A stretch of 64,000 nt of DNA from Cupriavidus basilensis (lineage in GTDB: Bacteria; Pseudomonadota; Gammaproteobacteria; Burkholderiales; Burkholderiaceae). Of this stretch, positions 25,891 through 34,840 are shown piece after piece (the stretch's first letter is position 1; every line of letters begins with the position of its first letter). Where the stretch lies: the NCBI RefSeq assembly GCF_008801925.2, contig NZ_CP062803.1:3472001-3536000 (forward strand), in the 5' to 3' direction. Position numbers and translations under genes: made by a program. A model generated the notes under the pieces. That model was not told the origin of the DNA, did no database searches, and was given only the letters and a program-made list of their open reading frames with translations.

Positions 25891-25925
25891 CCAGCCAGGC
25901 AATGAAGCCTCCCACCCATACGTCT

Positions 25926-26213
25926 TAGCCGTGTGACCCGCCGCCAAGGCGGGGAACACCCCAGCGCGATGCGAAGCGAGCCGTGTAGGTGTGCCAAGGC
26001 CGTATGGGGCGCCTCGGGATTCGGCGAAAAGAGCGGAAAAGAGGGACCCATGTCTGAGCATCGCCTTAAGGCGATGCGAGTTTGGGTCCCGGCCGCTCTT
26101 TTCGCCGAAGCCCGAGGAGGTAGTCGCCCCATCCGGCGCGCCTTCTTTGCCTACTTTCTTGGCAAGACAAGAAAGTAGGTCGCCGCCCCGCAGGGGCGGT
26201 GAAACTGCAGTTG
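25926..26213. repeat. 288-bp structured intergenic repeat, copy 1
   Basis: This fills most of the gap between the convergent panC and PepSY genes. A second copy at 34532-34818 differs at about seven positions. Four hairpins can be drawn: CCCGCC/GGCGGG (25937-25953); a 106-base cruciform whose outer arms are 26012-26036 and 26093-26117 (one mismatch), with inner arms GGGACCCA/TGGGTCCC and GCATCGCC-TTAA-GGCGATGC; CTACTTTCTTG/CAAGAAAGTAG (26151-26178); and CCGCCCC/GGGGCGG (26183-26199). No coding frame is convincing. It is probably a dispersed non-coding repeat that also acts as a transcription end point; the remaining bases up to 26271 show nothing else. Confidence 0.85.
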
Positions 26214-26271
26214 AATTTTCAGTTAAGCCGTTGAATTTAAAGCTAATTCCGCAGAAAAAGACAACCGGCAA

Positions 26272-27495
26272 TCAAACCTCCACCGCCTCCTCCCGCACCA
26301 CCTTAACGCCCTTAGCGCCGCTAGCCCTCTCCATCGCCCGCACCACATGCCGCCGATGCCCCCGCCTACGCTTCCACCAGATCAGCACCCCGGTAACAGC
26401 AAACATCAGCGGCACCACCCCGAACACCGAAATAAACGCCCGCCCCACTAATCCGAACGCCTCCCCGGTATGCAGCGGATACATCCAGTTAAGAAAAGTA
26501 TCCCCAGCCGGCGCTTCCATCGGATCGCGAACCCCGAGCCGCTTGCCCGTATGGGCATCCAGCCAGAGCCGCGTAGCCCCGCTGCCCTGGCGGACTTCGC
26601 CCGGCTGCCGCAGCCGCACCTCAAACGGATCCCCCGCCTTGCGCGGAAAGCTGACCCGCGTCACCAACGCCGCAGGATAAAGCGCCTGAGCCGTGCTCAC
26701 GGCCTGCGCCAGGCCTAGCAGCGGCGTGCCCGCGGGCGCTGCCGCCGATGCCGGCTTGCCGGGCGGCGACACCGTCATCACGCTAGCCACGATCGGCGTC
26801 ACCCACTTGGGCAAATCCAGGTACCAGCCGGAAAACGCCATGGTCGCCAGCACCGGCGCCGCAAAAATGCCAGCCGTACGATGCAGCGAGTAATTAAAAC
26901 GCGACCACGAGCCGCCATGGCTGATGCGAAACGCATTGAGCACCGCGCGCGGCTTGAGCTTGGGCCACCACAGCACAACCCCGCCAATCACCAGAATCAG
27001 CAACAGCATCCCGGTGATGCCCAGGATCGTCCGGCCCGTTTCGCCAGAGAGCAGGTAGTGGTGCAACTGGAACAAGGTGGGCAGCAGCAACGGGCGCGAC
27101 AGGCCGGGCTCGCCCCAGACCCGCTCGCCCTTCACCGCCAAGGTAACGGGATCGACCATCACCTGGCGCGAGCGCCCGGCGTTGGGCGTGCCCTTGAGCG
27201 GGTACCAGGCGATAAACACCTCATGCGGCGCGGATGGCAGCATCAGCAAGGTGGGGCGGCCATAGTGCGGGTCGGCCTGTAGCCGCTCGGCGACCGCTTG
27301 CACCGTGGCCGGCGCTACCGGCATGGGTACTTCGGCCGATGCCGTCAGCAACGCCGGGTTCAGCAGGGCATCCAGCTCATCGCGCCAGGCGATGACGGTG
27401 CCGGTCAGGCCCAGCATGACAAAGAGCAGGCCCAGCCACAAGCCGAGATACAGGTGAATCTTGACGAAAACAACGCGCAGGCGGCCGGTGACCAT
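26272..27495 (-). CDS. PepSY-associated transmembrane protein
   Basis: 407 residues. An integral membrane protein of the PepSY_TM (DUF337) type. An N-terminal helix (about 10-38, LYLGLWLGLLFVMLGLTGTVIAW), two central helices (about 150-180 and 205-225) and a C-terminal helix (about 350-380) flank two periplasmic PepSY-like segments. His residues in the helices (VKIHLYLG, QLHHYLL, YSLHRTAG) are typical. Related proteins are often iron-regulated and act with TonB-dependent siderophore uptake, some as ferric reductases. A Fur-like half site lies upstream at 27578. No clear ribosome site precedes the ATG at 27495. No receptor gene is adjacent. Confidence 0.85.
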   Translation of the reverse strand: MVTGRLRVVFVKIHLYLGLWLGLLFVMLGLTGTVIAWRDELDALLNPALLTASAEVPMPVAPATVQAVAERLQADPHYGRPTLLMLPSAPHEVFIAWYPLKGTPNAGRSRQVMVDPVTLAVKGERVWGEPGLSRPLLLPTLFQLHHYLLSGETGRTILGITGMLLLILVIGGVVLWWPKLKPRAVLNAFRISHGGSWSRFNYSLHRTAGIFAAPVLATMAFSGWYLDLPKWVTPIVASVMTVSPPGKPASAAAPAGTPLLGLAQAVSTAQALYPAALVTRVSFPRKAGDPFEVRLRQPGEVRQGSGATRLWLDAHTGKRLGVRDPMEAPAGDTFLNWMYPLHTGEAFGLVGRAFISVFGVVPLMFAVTGVLIWWKRRRGHRRHVVRAMERASGAKGVKVVREEAVEV

Positions 27496-27577
27496 GGGAG
27501 GCGGGGAGCAGATTGGGAGGTTGTGGGGATTGCGTTTTCGGACCCCATGCAGGCGTGAGACGAACGCATCACGCCGC

Positions 27578-27596
27578 CATAATGAGAATGCGAAAG
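27578..27596. promoter_or_regulatory. Weak Fur-box-like sequence
   Basis: CATAATGAGAATGCGAAAG resembles two of the three hexamers of a Fur site (GATAAT GATAAT). It lies between the divergent PepSY and GNAT genes, 83 bases before the PepSY start. Confidence 0.3.
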
Positions 27597-27720
27597 ATTC
27601 GCGATTCTAGCAGGCAGGGCCTGCCAGTGCCTGACAGGCGCAAGACCGTGGCGAGGCTCGCCCGGATTGCGGCAGAATGTGGATCGCGTCCATTGCAGGC
27701 CCTGGATTTCTCCCTTGAAG

Positions 27721-28302
27721 ATGACCCATTCCATCGAATTGCTACCTGCCGGCCCGCATGACGCCGCGCTGATTGCCGACCTGCACACGCAGAGCTGGCG
27801 CCATGCCTACCAAGGCCTGTTGCCGGCGGACTACCTGGAGCGCGAAGCACCGGCCCAGCGCGCGCAGGCCTGGCAAGCGCGCCTGGTGGATGGCGCCGAT
27901 GGCCCGGTGGAGGTCACGCTCGTGCGCGTGGACGGCACGCCCGCCGGCTTTGCCTGCCTGCAACCCGAGGCCGAGCCGCAATATGGCGTGTATCTGGACA
28001 ATTTGCATGTGATGCCGGGATGGCACGGGCTAGGGCTTGGCAAGCGCCTGTTCGCGCATTGCGCGCAGCGTGCCGCCGTCGGCTGGCACGGGCAACCCCT
28101 TTTTCTCTATGTGCTGGACGGCAACACCCAGGCGCGCGAGTTCTACCGGCGCCTTGACGGCGTGGAGAGCGAGGCGTTCACCGACCAGTTTCCCGGCGCC
28201 GATCTGATCGTGGCCGTGCGCCGGGTGAGCTGGCCGTCCGTGGATGCCCTGCTCAGGCGGCTGGGCGCCTGGCCAGCGCCGGCTGCTCCAGCCAGCCGAT
28301 GA
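27721..28302 (+). CDS. GNAT-family N-acetyltransferase
   Basis: 193 residues. An acetyl-CoA dependent acyltransferase of unknown substrate. The coenzyme A binding motif A is clear: VYLDNLHVMPGWHGLGLGKRLFAHC (about 90-115), preceded by the beta strands PAGFACLQPEAEP and followed by motif B FLYVLDGNTQAREFYRRLDGV. The start at 27721 gives MTHSIELLPAGPHDAALIADLH, a normal GNAT opening. Its last 50 bases overlap the last 50 of the convergent ParA-like gene. Confidence 0.88.
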   Translation: MTHSIELLPAGPHDAALIADLHTQSWRHAYQGLLPADYLEREAPAQRAQAWQARLVDGADGPVEVTLVRVDGTPAGFACLQPEAEPQYGVYLDNLHVMPGWHGLGLGKRLFAHCAQRAAVGWHGQPLFLYVLDGNTQAREFYRRLDGVESEAFTDQFPGADLIVAVRRVSWPSVDALLRRLGAWPAPAAPASR

Positions 28303-28903
28303 TCGGCTGCCACTGCTCCCAGTCCCGCGCCACACGTGACGGCGCCACATCCCACAGCGTCAGGCCGTGCGCGGCAAGCTGGACGTAGTTCTGGGTATCG
28401 CGCAGAAAACCCAGCACTGGCAGCCCCAGACCCGCGACAAAGCGCTGCAGCTGCTCGGCCGCGCGGGTGCGCAGGTCGACCCGCATGCCAATCACGCCCA
28501 CCTCCACCTCGCCGTGGCGCACGCGCTTGTCGTTGGCGAGCCGGGTGAGGAAATCCTGGGTGGCGAGGATATCGAACAGCGAAGGTTGCAGCGGCACCAC
28601 CACGCGGTGCGCCAGTTTCATCACATCGTTGAAGCGCCAGCCATGCAGGCCGGCCGGGGTATCCAGCACCACATGGGTAGTGCCTTTGGGCGGGCGCGCG
28701 ATCTGGTCAGCACTGATGTCCCAGGTGCGGATGGCCGGTGCCGAGGCCGGGCGCAAGCCCAGCCAGGCGCGCGAGGATTGCTGCCGGTCCGTGTCACCCA
28801 GCATCACGGCGTGGCCGGCGCTGGCGAAGTAGCCCGCCAGGTTGGTGGCCAGCGTGGTCTTGCCTACGCCGCCTTTGGGATTGGCGATCACGACTACGGG
28901 CAT
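28253..28903 (-). CDS. ParA/MinD-like P-loop ATPase (orphan)
   Basis: 216 residues. The deviant Walker A KGGVGKTT lies at 10-17, and the Walker A' region reads VVLDTPAGLHGWRFNDV. The fold is that of a short ParA without an N-terminal DNA-binding domain. No parB, minE or other partner is near, so it is unlikely to be a plasmid partition protein. It may act in positioning a protein complex, or in an activity related to its neighbour cobQ, another P-loop enzyme of the same superfamily. GGAG sits 8 bases before the ATG. It follows cobQ by 174 bases on the same strand and overlaps the GNAT gene tail to tail by 50 bases. Confidence 0.85.
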   Translation of the reverse strand: MPVVVIANPKGGVGKTTLATNLAGYFASAGHAVMLGDTDRQQSSRAWLGLRPASAPAIRTWDISADQIARPPKGTTHVVLDTPAGLHGWRFNDVMKLAHRVVVPLQPSLFDILATQDFLTRLANDKRVRHGEVEVGVIGMRVDLRTRAAEQLQRFVAGLGLPVLGFLRDTQNYVQLAAHGLTLWDVAPSRVARDWEQWQPIIGWLEQPALARRPAA

Positions 28904-29060
28904 GGTTGTCTCCGCAATGGCTTTCCATGGCAGCGCCGCCGGCGGGCGCGCCGCTCCGGGTTCCGCCATGGCCCTGCCATGGTCGCTGCCGGGCCCTGGC
29001 GGAGCGAGCCCGCCTGCGAGTTTAGCAGTTGCCGCGGCGGGCGGCCGAGCCTGCTTTGAC

Positions 29061-29084
29061 ACCCGCTATGACAGCCGCTATGAC
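29061..29084. repeat. 12-bp tandem duplication at the cobQ stop
   Basis: ACCCGCTATGAC followed by AGCCGCTATGAC (10 of 12 identical from the start, differing in two bases). The cobQ stop codon (29078-29080) lies inside the second unit. Confidence 0.6.
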
Positions 29085-30601
29085 GCCCGCAGCGGCGCCA
29101 GCAAGGCATCCATGTCAAGGTGCGCGACGAGCGTGTCCGCCAGGCGCTCCAGCGAGGCCTCGCGCAGCGCGGCCAGGTCCACCCCCTCCGCCCGCGCCAG
29201 CCCGGCCCAGCGCAGCAGCGCGCCGCAAGCCTGCGGCTGGTCGAACAGCCCGTGCACGTAGGAAGCCAGCACCTGCCCGTCCTCCGATTGCGCGCCGTCC
29301 GGGCGCTCGCCTTCCAGCCATAGCGCCGGGCGCGCCAGCGCGGGGCCGGTGGTCACGCCCATATGGATCTCGTAGCCTTGCACGGCGGCCTCGGTGGCCT
29401 CGGTGGCGCCATCCAGCGCCAGCCGGCCGCTCACCACGCGCAGCTGCTTGTGCGGCGCCAGCACGGTGTCGTAGTCGAGCAGGCCAAAACCTTCGCTGCT
29501 GCCGGCCTTGCCCTCGTTGCCCGCCGGGTCATCCACGCGCCGGCCCAGCATCTGCATGCCGCCGCAAATACCGATGACCTTGCCGCCATAGCGCAGGTGC
29601 CGCAGCAAGGCTGGCTCCCAGCCATTGCCACGCAGGAATGCCAGGTCGGCGCGTACGCTCTTGCTGCCCGGCAGCACGATCAGGTCCGCCGGCGGGATCG
29701 GCATGCCGGGGCCGATAAAGCGCAGGTCCACCTGCGGATGCGCGCGCAGCGCATCGAAATCCGTGTGATTGGAAATGCGCGGCAGCACCGGCACAATCAC
29801 GCGCAGCAGTTCGCCCCGCTTGGCCGCCTGCGCGCCGATGATGGCGTCCTCGGCATCCAGGTGCAAGCCGTGCAGGTAGGGCAGCACGCCCAGCACGGGC
29901 TTGCCGGTGCGCGCCTCCAGCCAGTCCAGCCCGGGCTGCAGCAGCGCGATATCGCCGCGGAAACGGTTGATGATGAAACCCTTGATGCGCGCGCGCTCCG
30001 ACGCCGACAAGCAGTCCAGCGTGCCCACCAGATGGGCGAACACACCGCCGCGGTCGATATCGGCCACCAGCACCACCGGGCAATCCACCGCTTCGGCAAA
30101 ACCCATATTGGCGATGTCGCGCTCACGCAGGTTGATCTCCGCCGGGCTGCCGGCGCCTTCCACCATGACCACCTCGTAGGCGCCGGACAGGCGCTGGTGC
30201 GACGCCAGCACCGCCTGCATCGCCACCGGCTTGTAGGCGTGATAGGCCCGCGCGTCCAGATCCATCCGCGCCTGGCCGTGAATGATGATCTGGGCGCCAG
30301 TATCGCTGCTCGGCTTGAGCAGCACCGGGTTCATATCGGTGTGCGGCGCCAGCCCGGCGGCGGCGGCCTGCAAGGCCTGGGCGCGCCCGATCTCGCCACC
30401 GTCCGCGGTGACCGCGCTGTTGAGCGCCATGTTCTGCGGCTTGAACGGGACCACGCGCACGCCGGCGCGCGCCAGCACCCGGCACAGGCCCGCCACCAGC
30501 GTGCTCTTGCCCGCGTCGGAGGTAGTGCCCTGCACCATCAAGGTACCGCGCAAGCCACCCGGCACTGCCGCGCGAGCGGCTTCGGAGGAATTTTTTTGCA
30601 T
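29078..30601 (-). CDS. cobQ: Cobyric acid synthase
   Basis: 507 residues. It amidates adenosyl-cobyrinic a,c-diamide at four carboxyls to give cobyric acid. The N-terminal dethiobiotin-synthetase-like ATPase has [10 protein letters not shown] (25-34). The C-terminal class I glutamine amidotransferase domain has the nucleophile Cys346 in [10 protein letters not shown] and the conserved GYEIHMG block near 430. Length is normal (about 490-510). The ATG at 30601 starts ATGCAAAAAAAT, with a run of seven A at codons 2-4. It is divergent from cobU with 93 bases between. The presence of cobQ implies either full synthesis with ring genes elsewhere or use of cobyrinate. Confidence 0.96.
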   Translation of the reverse strand: MQKNSSEAARAAVPGGLRGTLMVQGTTSDAGKSTLVAGLCRVLARAGVRVVPFKPQNMALNSAVTADGGEIGRAQALQAAAAGLAPHTDMNPVLLKPSSDTGAQIIIHGQARMDLDARAYHAYKPVAMQAVLASHQRLSGAYEVVMVEGAGSPAEINLRERDIANMGFAEAVDCPVVLVADIDRGGVFAHLVGTLDCLSASERARIKGFIINRFRGDIALLQPGLDWLEARTGKPVLGVLPYLHGLHLDAEDAIIGAQAAKRGELLRVIVPVLPRISNHTDFDALRAHPQVDLRFIGPGMPIPPADLIVLPGSKSVRADLAFLRGNGWEPALLRHLRYGGKVIGICGGMQMLGRRVDDPAGNEGKAGSSEGFGLLDYDTVLAPHKQLRVVSGRLALDGATEATEAAVQGYEIHMGVTTGPALARPALWLEGERPDGAQSEDGQVLASYVHGLFDQPQACGALLRWAGLARAEGVDLAALREASLERLADTLVAHLDMDALLAPLRAS

Positions 30602-30682
30602 CGTGGGATTATCGCATCGGCGGCCCGCGGCGCGGCCCGGCGCGCGAGCCACTGCGGGCGTGCGATCCATGGATGCGCCCGC

Positions 30683-30688
30683 TACAAT
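30683..30688 (+). promoter_or_regulatory. -10 box directly before the cobU start
   Basis: TACAAT ends 6 bases before the cobU ATG, so transcription would begin at or next to the A of the start codon (30695). No ribosome binding site is present. No -35 is clear. Confidence 0.4.
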
Positions 30689-30694
30689 ACGCGG

Positions 30695-31405
30695 ATGACC
30701 CCGGCCAACGCTTCCGCCACCGCCACCGAGCCCGTGCGCGCAACCACCCATGCGCCGGCCAGCGAACGCGCGCCCCAGGCTGCAGCCGCGCCGCACGCCG
30801 CTGCCGTCCCGGGCCGCGCGCGCCAGCTCACGCTGGTGCTGGGCGGCGCGCGCTCCGGCAAGAGCCACTTTGCCGAGCAGATGGCCACCGACCATGCCGC
30901 TGCCACCGGCGGCCCCGTTACCTATATCGCTACCGCACGCCACGGCCAGGACAGCACCGACGAAGAAATGGAGGTGCGCATCGCGCTGCACCGCGCGCGG
31001 CGCCCGGCCGAGTGGGGCCTGGTCGAAGCGCCGCTGCATCTGGCGGATGCGCTATATGCCCATGCCACCCACGATGGCTGCATCCTGGTCGACTGCGTCA
31101 CGCTGTGGCTCAACAACCTGCTGTTCCTCGATGCGCGCAGTTATCCCGAGCATGGCCTGGTAACGCCACCGGCTGCCTTCACCGAGGAAATCGACGCGCT
31201 GCTGACCGCGCTGCCCACCCTGCCCGGGCACGTGATCCTGGTCTCCAACGAGATCGGCTTCGGCGTGGTGCCGATGGGCGCCATCACCCGCTTCTATGTC
31301 GACGAGCTGGGCCGGCTGAACCAGAAGCTGGCCGCCGCCGCGGACCGCGTGCGCCTGCTGGTGGCCGGCATCCCTGTCAGCGTGAAAGGCGCCGACCCGG
31401 CGTGA
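30695..31405 (+). CDS. cobU: Adenosylcobinamide kinase / adenosylcobinamide-phosphate guanylyltransferase
   Basis: 236 residues. It phosphorylates adenosylcobinamide and then transfers GMP to make AdoCbi-GDP. The P-loop GARSGKS is at 51-57, and [18 protein letters not shown] and [12 protein letters not shown] are the usual family blocks. The first 43 residues are an Ala/Thr/Pro-rich extension not found in E. coli CobU (about 180 residues). It shares one base (TGATG) with the next gene, so cobU-cbiB-cobD are translationally coupled. The lack of a leader suggests a leaderless transcript. Confidence 0.95.
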   Translation: MTPANASATATEPVRATTHAPASERAPQAAAAPHAAAVPGRARQLTLVLGGARSGKSHFAEQMATDHAAATGGPVTYIATARHGQDSTDEEMEVRIALHRARRPAEWGLVEAPLHLADALYAHATHDGCILVDCVTLWLNNLLFLDARSYPEHGLVTPPAAFTEEIDALLTALPTLPGHVILVSNEIGFGVVPMGAITRFYVDELGRLNQKLAAAADRVRLLVAGIPVSVKGADPA

Positions 31406-32415
31406 TGCCCTCGCTGTCGTCACTGCCGTCGCTGTCTTCGTGGTGGCCGTTTCCCCTCTTCAGCTGGCAAGCCTGCGTGGCTGCGGCCGTAGCCGGCGTC
31501 TTGCTGGACCAATGGCTGGGCGAGCCCCGCCGCTGGCATCCGCTGGTCGGCTTCGGCCGCCTGGCGGCAGCGCTTGAGCGCCGCCTGAACCGCAGCCAGG
31601 CCGGCACGCCGCTGCGCCAGCGGCTCACCGGCCTGGCCGCCTGGGCGCTGATGGTGCTGGTGCCGGCCGCGCTGGCCGCCCTGCTGGTGCATGTCGCCGC
31701 GCAGTTCAGCGCGGCGCTGGCGTGGCTGCTGCAAGCGCTGGCACTCTACGCGGCACTGGGCGCGCGCAGCCTGGCCCAGCATATCGCGCCGATCGCCACG
31801 GCGCTCTCGCAGGGCAATCTCGCCGATGCGCGCCAGCTCACGGCACGCATCGTCTCGCGCGACACCACCGACGCGGATACCGAAGCGCTGGCCCGCGCCG
31901 CCTGCGAATCGGCGCTGGAGAATGGCAACGACGCCATCTTCGGCGCCCTGTTCTGGTTCCTGGTTGGCGGCGCGCCCGCCGTGGTCGCCTATCGCCTGGC
32001 CAACACGCTCGATGCGATGTGGGGCTACCGCACGCCGCGCCTGCTGTATTTCGGCTGGGCGGCCGCGCGGCTTGACGATGCGCTCAACCTGGCGCCCGCC
32101 CGCCTGACCGCGCTCTCGTACGCGCTGCTCGGGCGCACGGCCCAGGCGCTGCGCTGCTGGCGCGCGCAGGCACCGGCATGGTCCAGCCCCAATGCGGGCC
32201 CGGTCATGGCGGCCGGCGCCGGCGCCGTCGGCGTGGCGCTTGGCGGCCCCGCCCGCTATCACGGCGAATGGGAAGAGCGCCCGCCGCTGGGCATGGGCCA
32301 CGCGCCCGGCGCGGCCGATGTGCATGCCTGCCTGCGCCTTGTTCAACGCACACTGTGGCTCTGGCTGGCCGCTTCCGGCGCCAGCGCCGCCCTCCTCCAC
32401 TACGGCTTAGCATGA
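31405..32415 (+). CDS. cbiB: Adenosylcobinamide-phosphate synthase (membrane)
   Basis: 336 residues. It attaches aminopropanol phosphate to cobyric acid. The protein is hydrophobic with several membrane segments. The CbiB motifs are [19 protein letters not shown] (about 33-52), [44 protein letters not shown] (about 150-195), [14 protein letters not shown] and the C-terminal [22 protein letters not shown]. The N-terminus contains a small internal repeat ([11 protein letters not shown]). The start overlaps the cobU stop by one base and the end overlaps cobD by four. Confidence 0.95.
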   Translation: MPSLSSLPSLSSWWPFPLFSWQACVAAAVAGVLLDQWLGEPRRWHPLVGFGRLAAALERRLNRSQAGTPLRQRLTGLAAWALMVLVPAALAALLVHVAAQFSAALAWLLQALALYAALGARSLAQHIAPIATALSQGNLADARQLTARIVSRDTTDADTEALARAACESALENGNDAIFGALFWFLVGGAPAVVAYRLANTLDAMWGYRTPRLLYFGWAAARLDDALNLAPARLTALSYALLGRTAQALRCWRAQAPAWSSPNAGPVMAAGAGAVGVALGGPARYHGEWEERPPLGMGHAPGAADVHACLRLVQRTLWLWLAASGASAALLHYGLA

Positions 32416-33464
32416 GTACTCCGATCCGCCACGGCGGCGACCTGCTCGCCGCCGCGCGCCGCCATGGCCGTCCGGTCGAAGACTGGCTCGATCTTTCCAC
32501 CGGCATCAACCCGGACGGCTATCCCGTGCCACCCCTGCCCGCCGACGCGTGGCTGCGGCTGCCGCAAGATGACGATGGCCTGGCCGAACTGGCCGCGCAA
32601 GCCTACGGCGCGCCGCGCGCGCTGCCGGTGGCCGGCTCGCAGGCCGCCATCCGCACGCTGCCGCAACTGCTCCGGCCCGGGCGCGTCGGCGTGGCGGTGC
32701 AGGGATACAGCGAATACGCACCCGCCTTCGCACGCGCGGGGCATGAGGTTGTGCCGCTCGCGGAGACGGATTTCGCCCGTGCGGACCTGGCCGCGCAGCT
32801 CGATCACCTCGTGGTGGTGAACCCGAACAACCCAACCGGGCGCACGCTCGCGCAAGCCACGCTGCGGGCATGGCACGCGGATCTCGCCGCACGTGGCGGC
32901 ACGCTGCTGCTCGACGAAGCCTTCATGGATTGCACGCCTGAGCGCTCGCTGGCCGCGCTGGCGGATCGCCCCGGCATGGTGGTGCTGCGCTCGCTGGGCA
33001 AGTTCTACGGCCTGGCCGGCGTGCGCTGCGGCTTTGTGCTGGCCGAGCCCGCATTGCTGGCAGCGCTGGCCGAGCAGCTCGGCCACTGGACCGTGGCCGG
33101 CCCCGCACGCGCAGTGGCACGCCTGGCGCTGGCCGATCGCGCCTGGCAGGCGGCCACGCGCGACCGTTTGCAACAAGCCGGCATCCGGCTCGCGACGCTG
33201 TTGCGCAAGCACGGCCTGACCCCCGTGGGCCGCCCCTTGTTCAACTGGGTGCCGCATGCCGATGCCCCGCGCCTGCACGAAGCGCTCGCGCGGCAAGGCG
33301 TGTGGGCGCGGCTGTTCGATGCACCACCGGGCATCCCTGGCGCGTTGCCAAGCCTGCGCCTGGGTTTGCCACCCGCGCAGGAGCCCGCGTGGCAACGGCT
33401 CGATGCAGCACTGGCCCAAGCCCTTGCAACAACGCGCTCCGACACCAGCACCCTATCCAGCTAA
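32412..33464 (+). CDS. cobD: Threonine-phosphate decarboxylase (PLP enzyme)
   Basis: 350 residues, class I/II aminotransferase fold. It makes (R)-1-amino-2-propanol phosphate for the cobalamin linker. Visible family features are the opening [28 protein letters not shown], the [13 protein letters not shown] block near 137, [15 protein letters not shown] and the PLP lysine in [17 protein letters not shown] (about 198-214). The related protein in Pseudomonas and Rhodobacter is called CobC. ATG overlaps the cbiB stop as ATGA. Confidence 0.94.
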   Translation: MSTPIRHGGDLLAAARRHGRPVEDWLDLSTGINPDGYPVPPLPADAWLRLPQDDDGLAELAAQAYGAPRALPVAGSQAAIRTLPQLLRPGRVGVAVQGYSEYAPAFARAGHEVVPLAETDFARADLAAQLDHLVVVNPNNPTGRTLAQATLRAWHADLAARGGTLLLDEAFMDCTPERSLAALADRPGMVVLRSLGKFYGLAGVRCGFVLAEPALLAALAEQLGHWTVAGPARAVARLALADRAWQAATRDRLQQAGIRLATLLRKHGLTPVGRPLFNWVPHADAPRLHEALARQGVWARLFDAPPGIPGALPSLRLGLPPAQEPAWQRLDAALAQALATTRSDTSTLSS

Positions 33465-33470
33465 CGCCCG

Positions 33471-34394
33471 ATGACCCCTACCTCGATCACTACCCGTGCC
33501 CTGCTGGTCCTCTCCACGCTGCTGGGCAGCGCCCTTTGCAGCCAAGCCGGCGCCGCTGTATCCGTGGTCGATGACGCCGGCCAGACCGTCACGCTGGACC
33601 AGCCCGCGCGCCGCGTGATCTCGCTCGCGCCGCACGTCACCGAAATGCTCTACGCCGCCGGCGGCGGCTCGCGCATCGTCGGCACCGTAAGCTACAGCGA
33701 CTACCCGCCACAGGCCCGCGACATCCCGCGCGTCGGCGACAACAAGGCGCTGGATCTCGAACGCATCGCCGCGCTCAAGCCCGACCTGATCGTGGTGTGG
33801 CGCCACGGCAATGCGCAGAAACAAACCGACCGCCTGCGTGCGCTCGGCCTGCCGCTGTTCTACAGCGAGCCGCGCAAGCTCGAAGGCATCCCCAGCAATA
33901 TCGAGAGAATGGGCGTGCTGCTCGGCACCGAGCCCACCGCCAACAGCGCCGCCACCAGCTTCCGCCAGCAGATCGACAAGCTGCGCCAGACCTATGCGGC
34001 GCGTGCGCCGGTGACGGTGTTCTACCAGGTATGGCAACAACCCCTGATGACGCTCAGCGGCCAACACCTGATCAGCGACGTGCTCGCGCTATGCGGCGGG
34101 CGCAACCTGTTCGCCAACGAAGCGCTGCTGGTGCCGACGGTCTCGGTGGAATCCGTGGTAGCCGGCAACCCGGAAGTCATGATGACCGCCAGCATGGGCG
34201 CAACCCGCTCCGACCGGCCGCTGCCCGACTTCGCCATGTGGGAGCGCTGGAAACAGGTAACCGCCGTGGCGCGCGGCAACCTCTACGCCATCGACGGCGA
34301 CCTGGTCAACCGCGCCGGACCACGCATCGTCCAAGGCGCGGAAATCGTGTGCAAGGACCTGGACAACGCAAGGCGCAAACGGCCAGCGCAGTAA
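33471..34394 (+). CDS. btuF: Cobalamin-binding periplasmic protein BtuF
   Basis: 307 residues. It delivers corrinoids to the BtuCD transporter. A Sec signal (to about residue 28, SALCSQAGAA) precedes a type III periplasmic binding fold: RRVISLAPHVTEMLYAAGGGSRIVG, IAALKPDLIVVW, VWQQPLMTLSGQHLISDVLALCGG. The gene is 6 bases after cobD, away from btuB-btuC-btuD, which are in the riboswitch-controlled operon on the other strand. It is therefore under a different leader from its partners. Confidence 0.92.
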   Translation: MTPTSITTRALLVLSTLLGSALCSQAGAAVSVVDDAGQTVTLDQPARRVISLAPHVTEMLYAAGGGSRIVGTVSYSDYPPQARDIPRVGDNKALDLERIAALKPDLIVVWRHGNAQKQTDRLRALGLPLFYSEPRKLEGIPSNIERMGVLLGTEPTANSAATSFRQQIDKLRQTYAARAPVTVFYQVWQQPLMTLSGQHLISDVLALCGGRNLFANEALLVPTVSVESVVAGNPEVMMTASMGATRSDRPLPDFAMWERWKQVTAVARGNLYAIDGDLVNRAGPRIVQGAEIVCKDLDNARRKRPAQ

Positions 34395-34456
34395 GAGCGA
34401 GACAGTGGGTCAGGTCTGAAATCTCGTATTTAACGAGCGCCCGCCCTCTCCCCCGG

Positions 34457-34482
34457 CCCCTCTCCCACAAGTGGGAGAGGGG
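34457..34482. terminator. Perfect hairpin downstream of btuF
   Basis: CCCCTCTCCCAC-AA-GTGGGAGAGGGG has 12-base arms with a two-base spacer and no U tract. Palindromes of this type are frequent intergenic repeats in proteobacteria and may end transcription or stabilise the 3' end. Confidence 0.45.
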
Positions 34483-34531
34483 AGCCAACCAGCAGGAGCA
34501 GAATCGACATCGTCAGACCAACGATTCGGCG

Positions 34532-34818
34532 TAGCCGTGTGACCCGCCCTCAGGCGGGGAACACCCCAGCGCGATGCGAAGCGAGCCGTGAAGGTGTGCC
34601 AAGGCCGTATGGGGCGCCTCGGGATTCGGCGAAAAGAGCGGAAAAGAGGGACCCATGTCTGAGTATCGCCTTAAGGCGATGCGAGTTTGGGTCCCGGCCG
34701 CTCTTTTCGTCGAAGCCCGAGGGGGTAGTCGCCCCATCCGGCGCGCCTTCTTTGCCTACTTTCTTGGCAAGACAAGAAAGTAGGTCGCCGCCCCGCAGGG
34801 GCGGTGAAACTGCAGTTG
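34532..34818. repeat. 287-bp structured intergenic repeat, copy 2
   Basis: Same orientation and about 97% identical to 25926-26213. It lies between the convergent btuF and cobC genes. The hairpins are kept: changes in stems are neutral (for example C to T giving a G-T pair in the long cruciform arm). It ends in an expanded TGCAGT repeat (34811-34828) not present in copy 1. The 476-base gap 34395-34870 holds only this element, the hairpin at 34457 and the heptamer repeat. Confidence 0.85.
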
Positions 34819-34840
34819 CAGTTGCAGTCATCACCCAACA

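Noticed and set aside
25991..26680. Protein frames inside the 288-bp repeat
   Set aside because: The frames differ between the two copies in their flanks, are made of hairpin sequence and have no ribosome site. The element is better read as non-coding.
25926..34818. Genomic island or transposon bounded by the two direct repeats
   Set aside because: The genes between are ordinary metabolic genes with normal composition, there is no integrase or transposase, and the cobalamin operon continues beyond the right copy.
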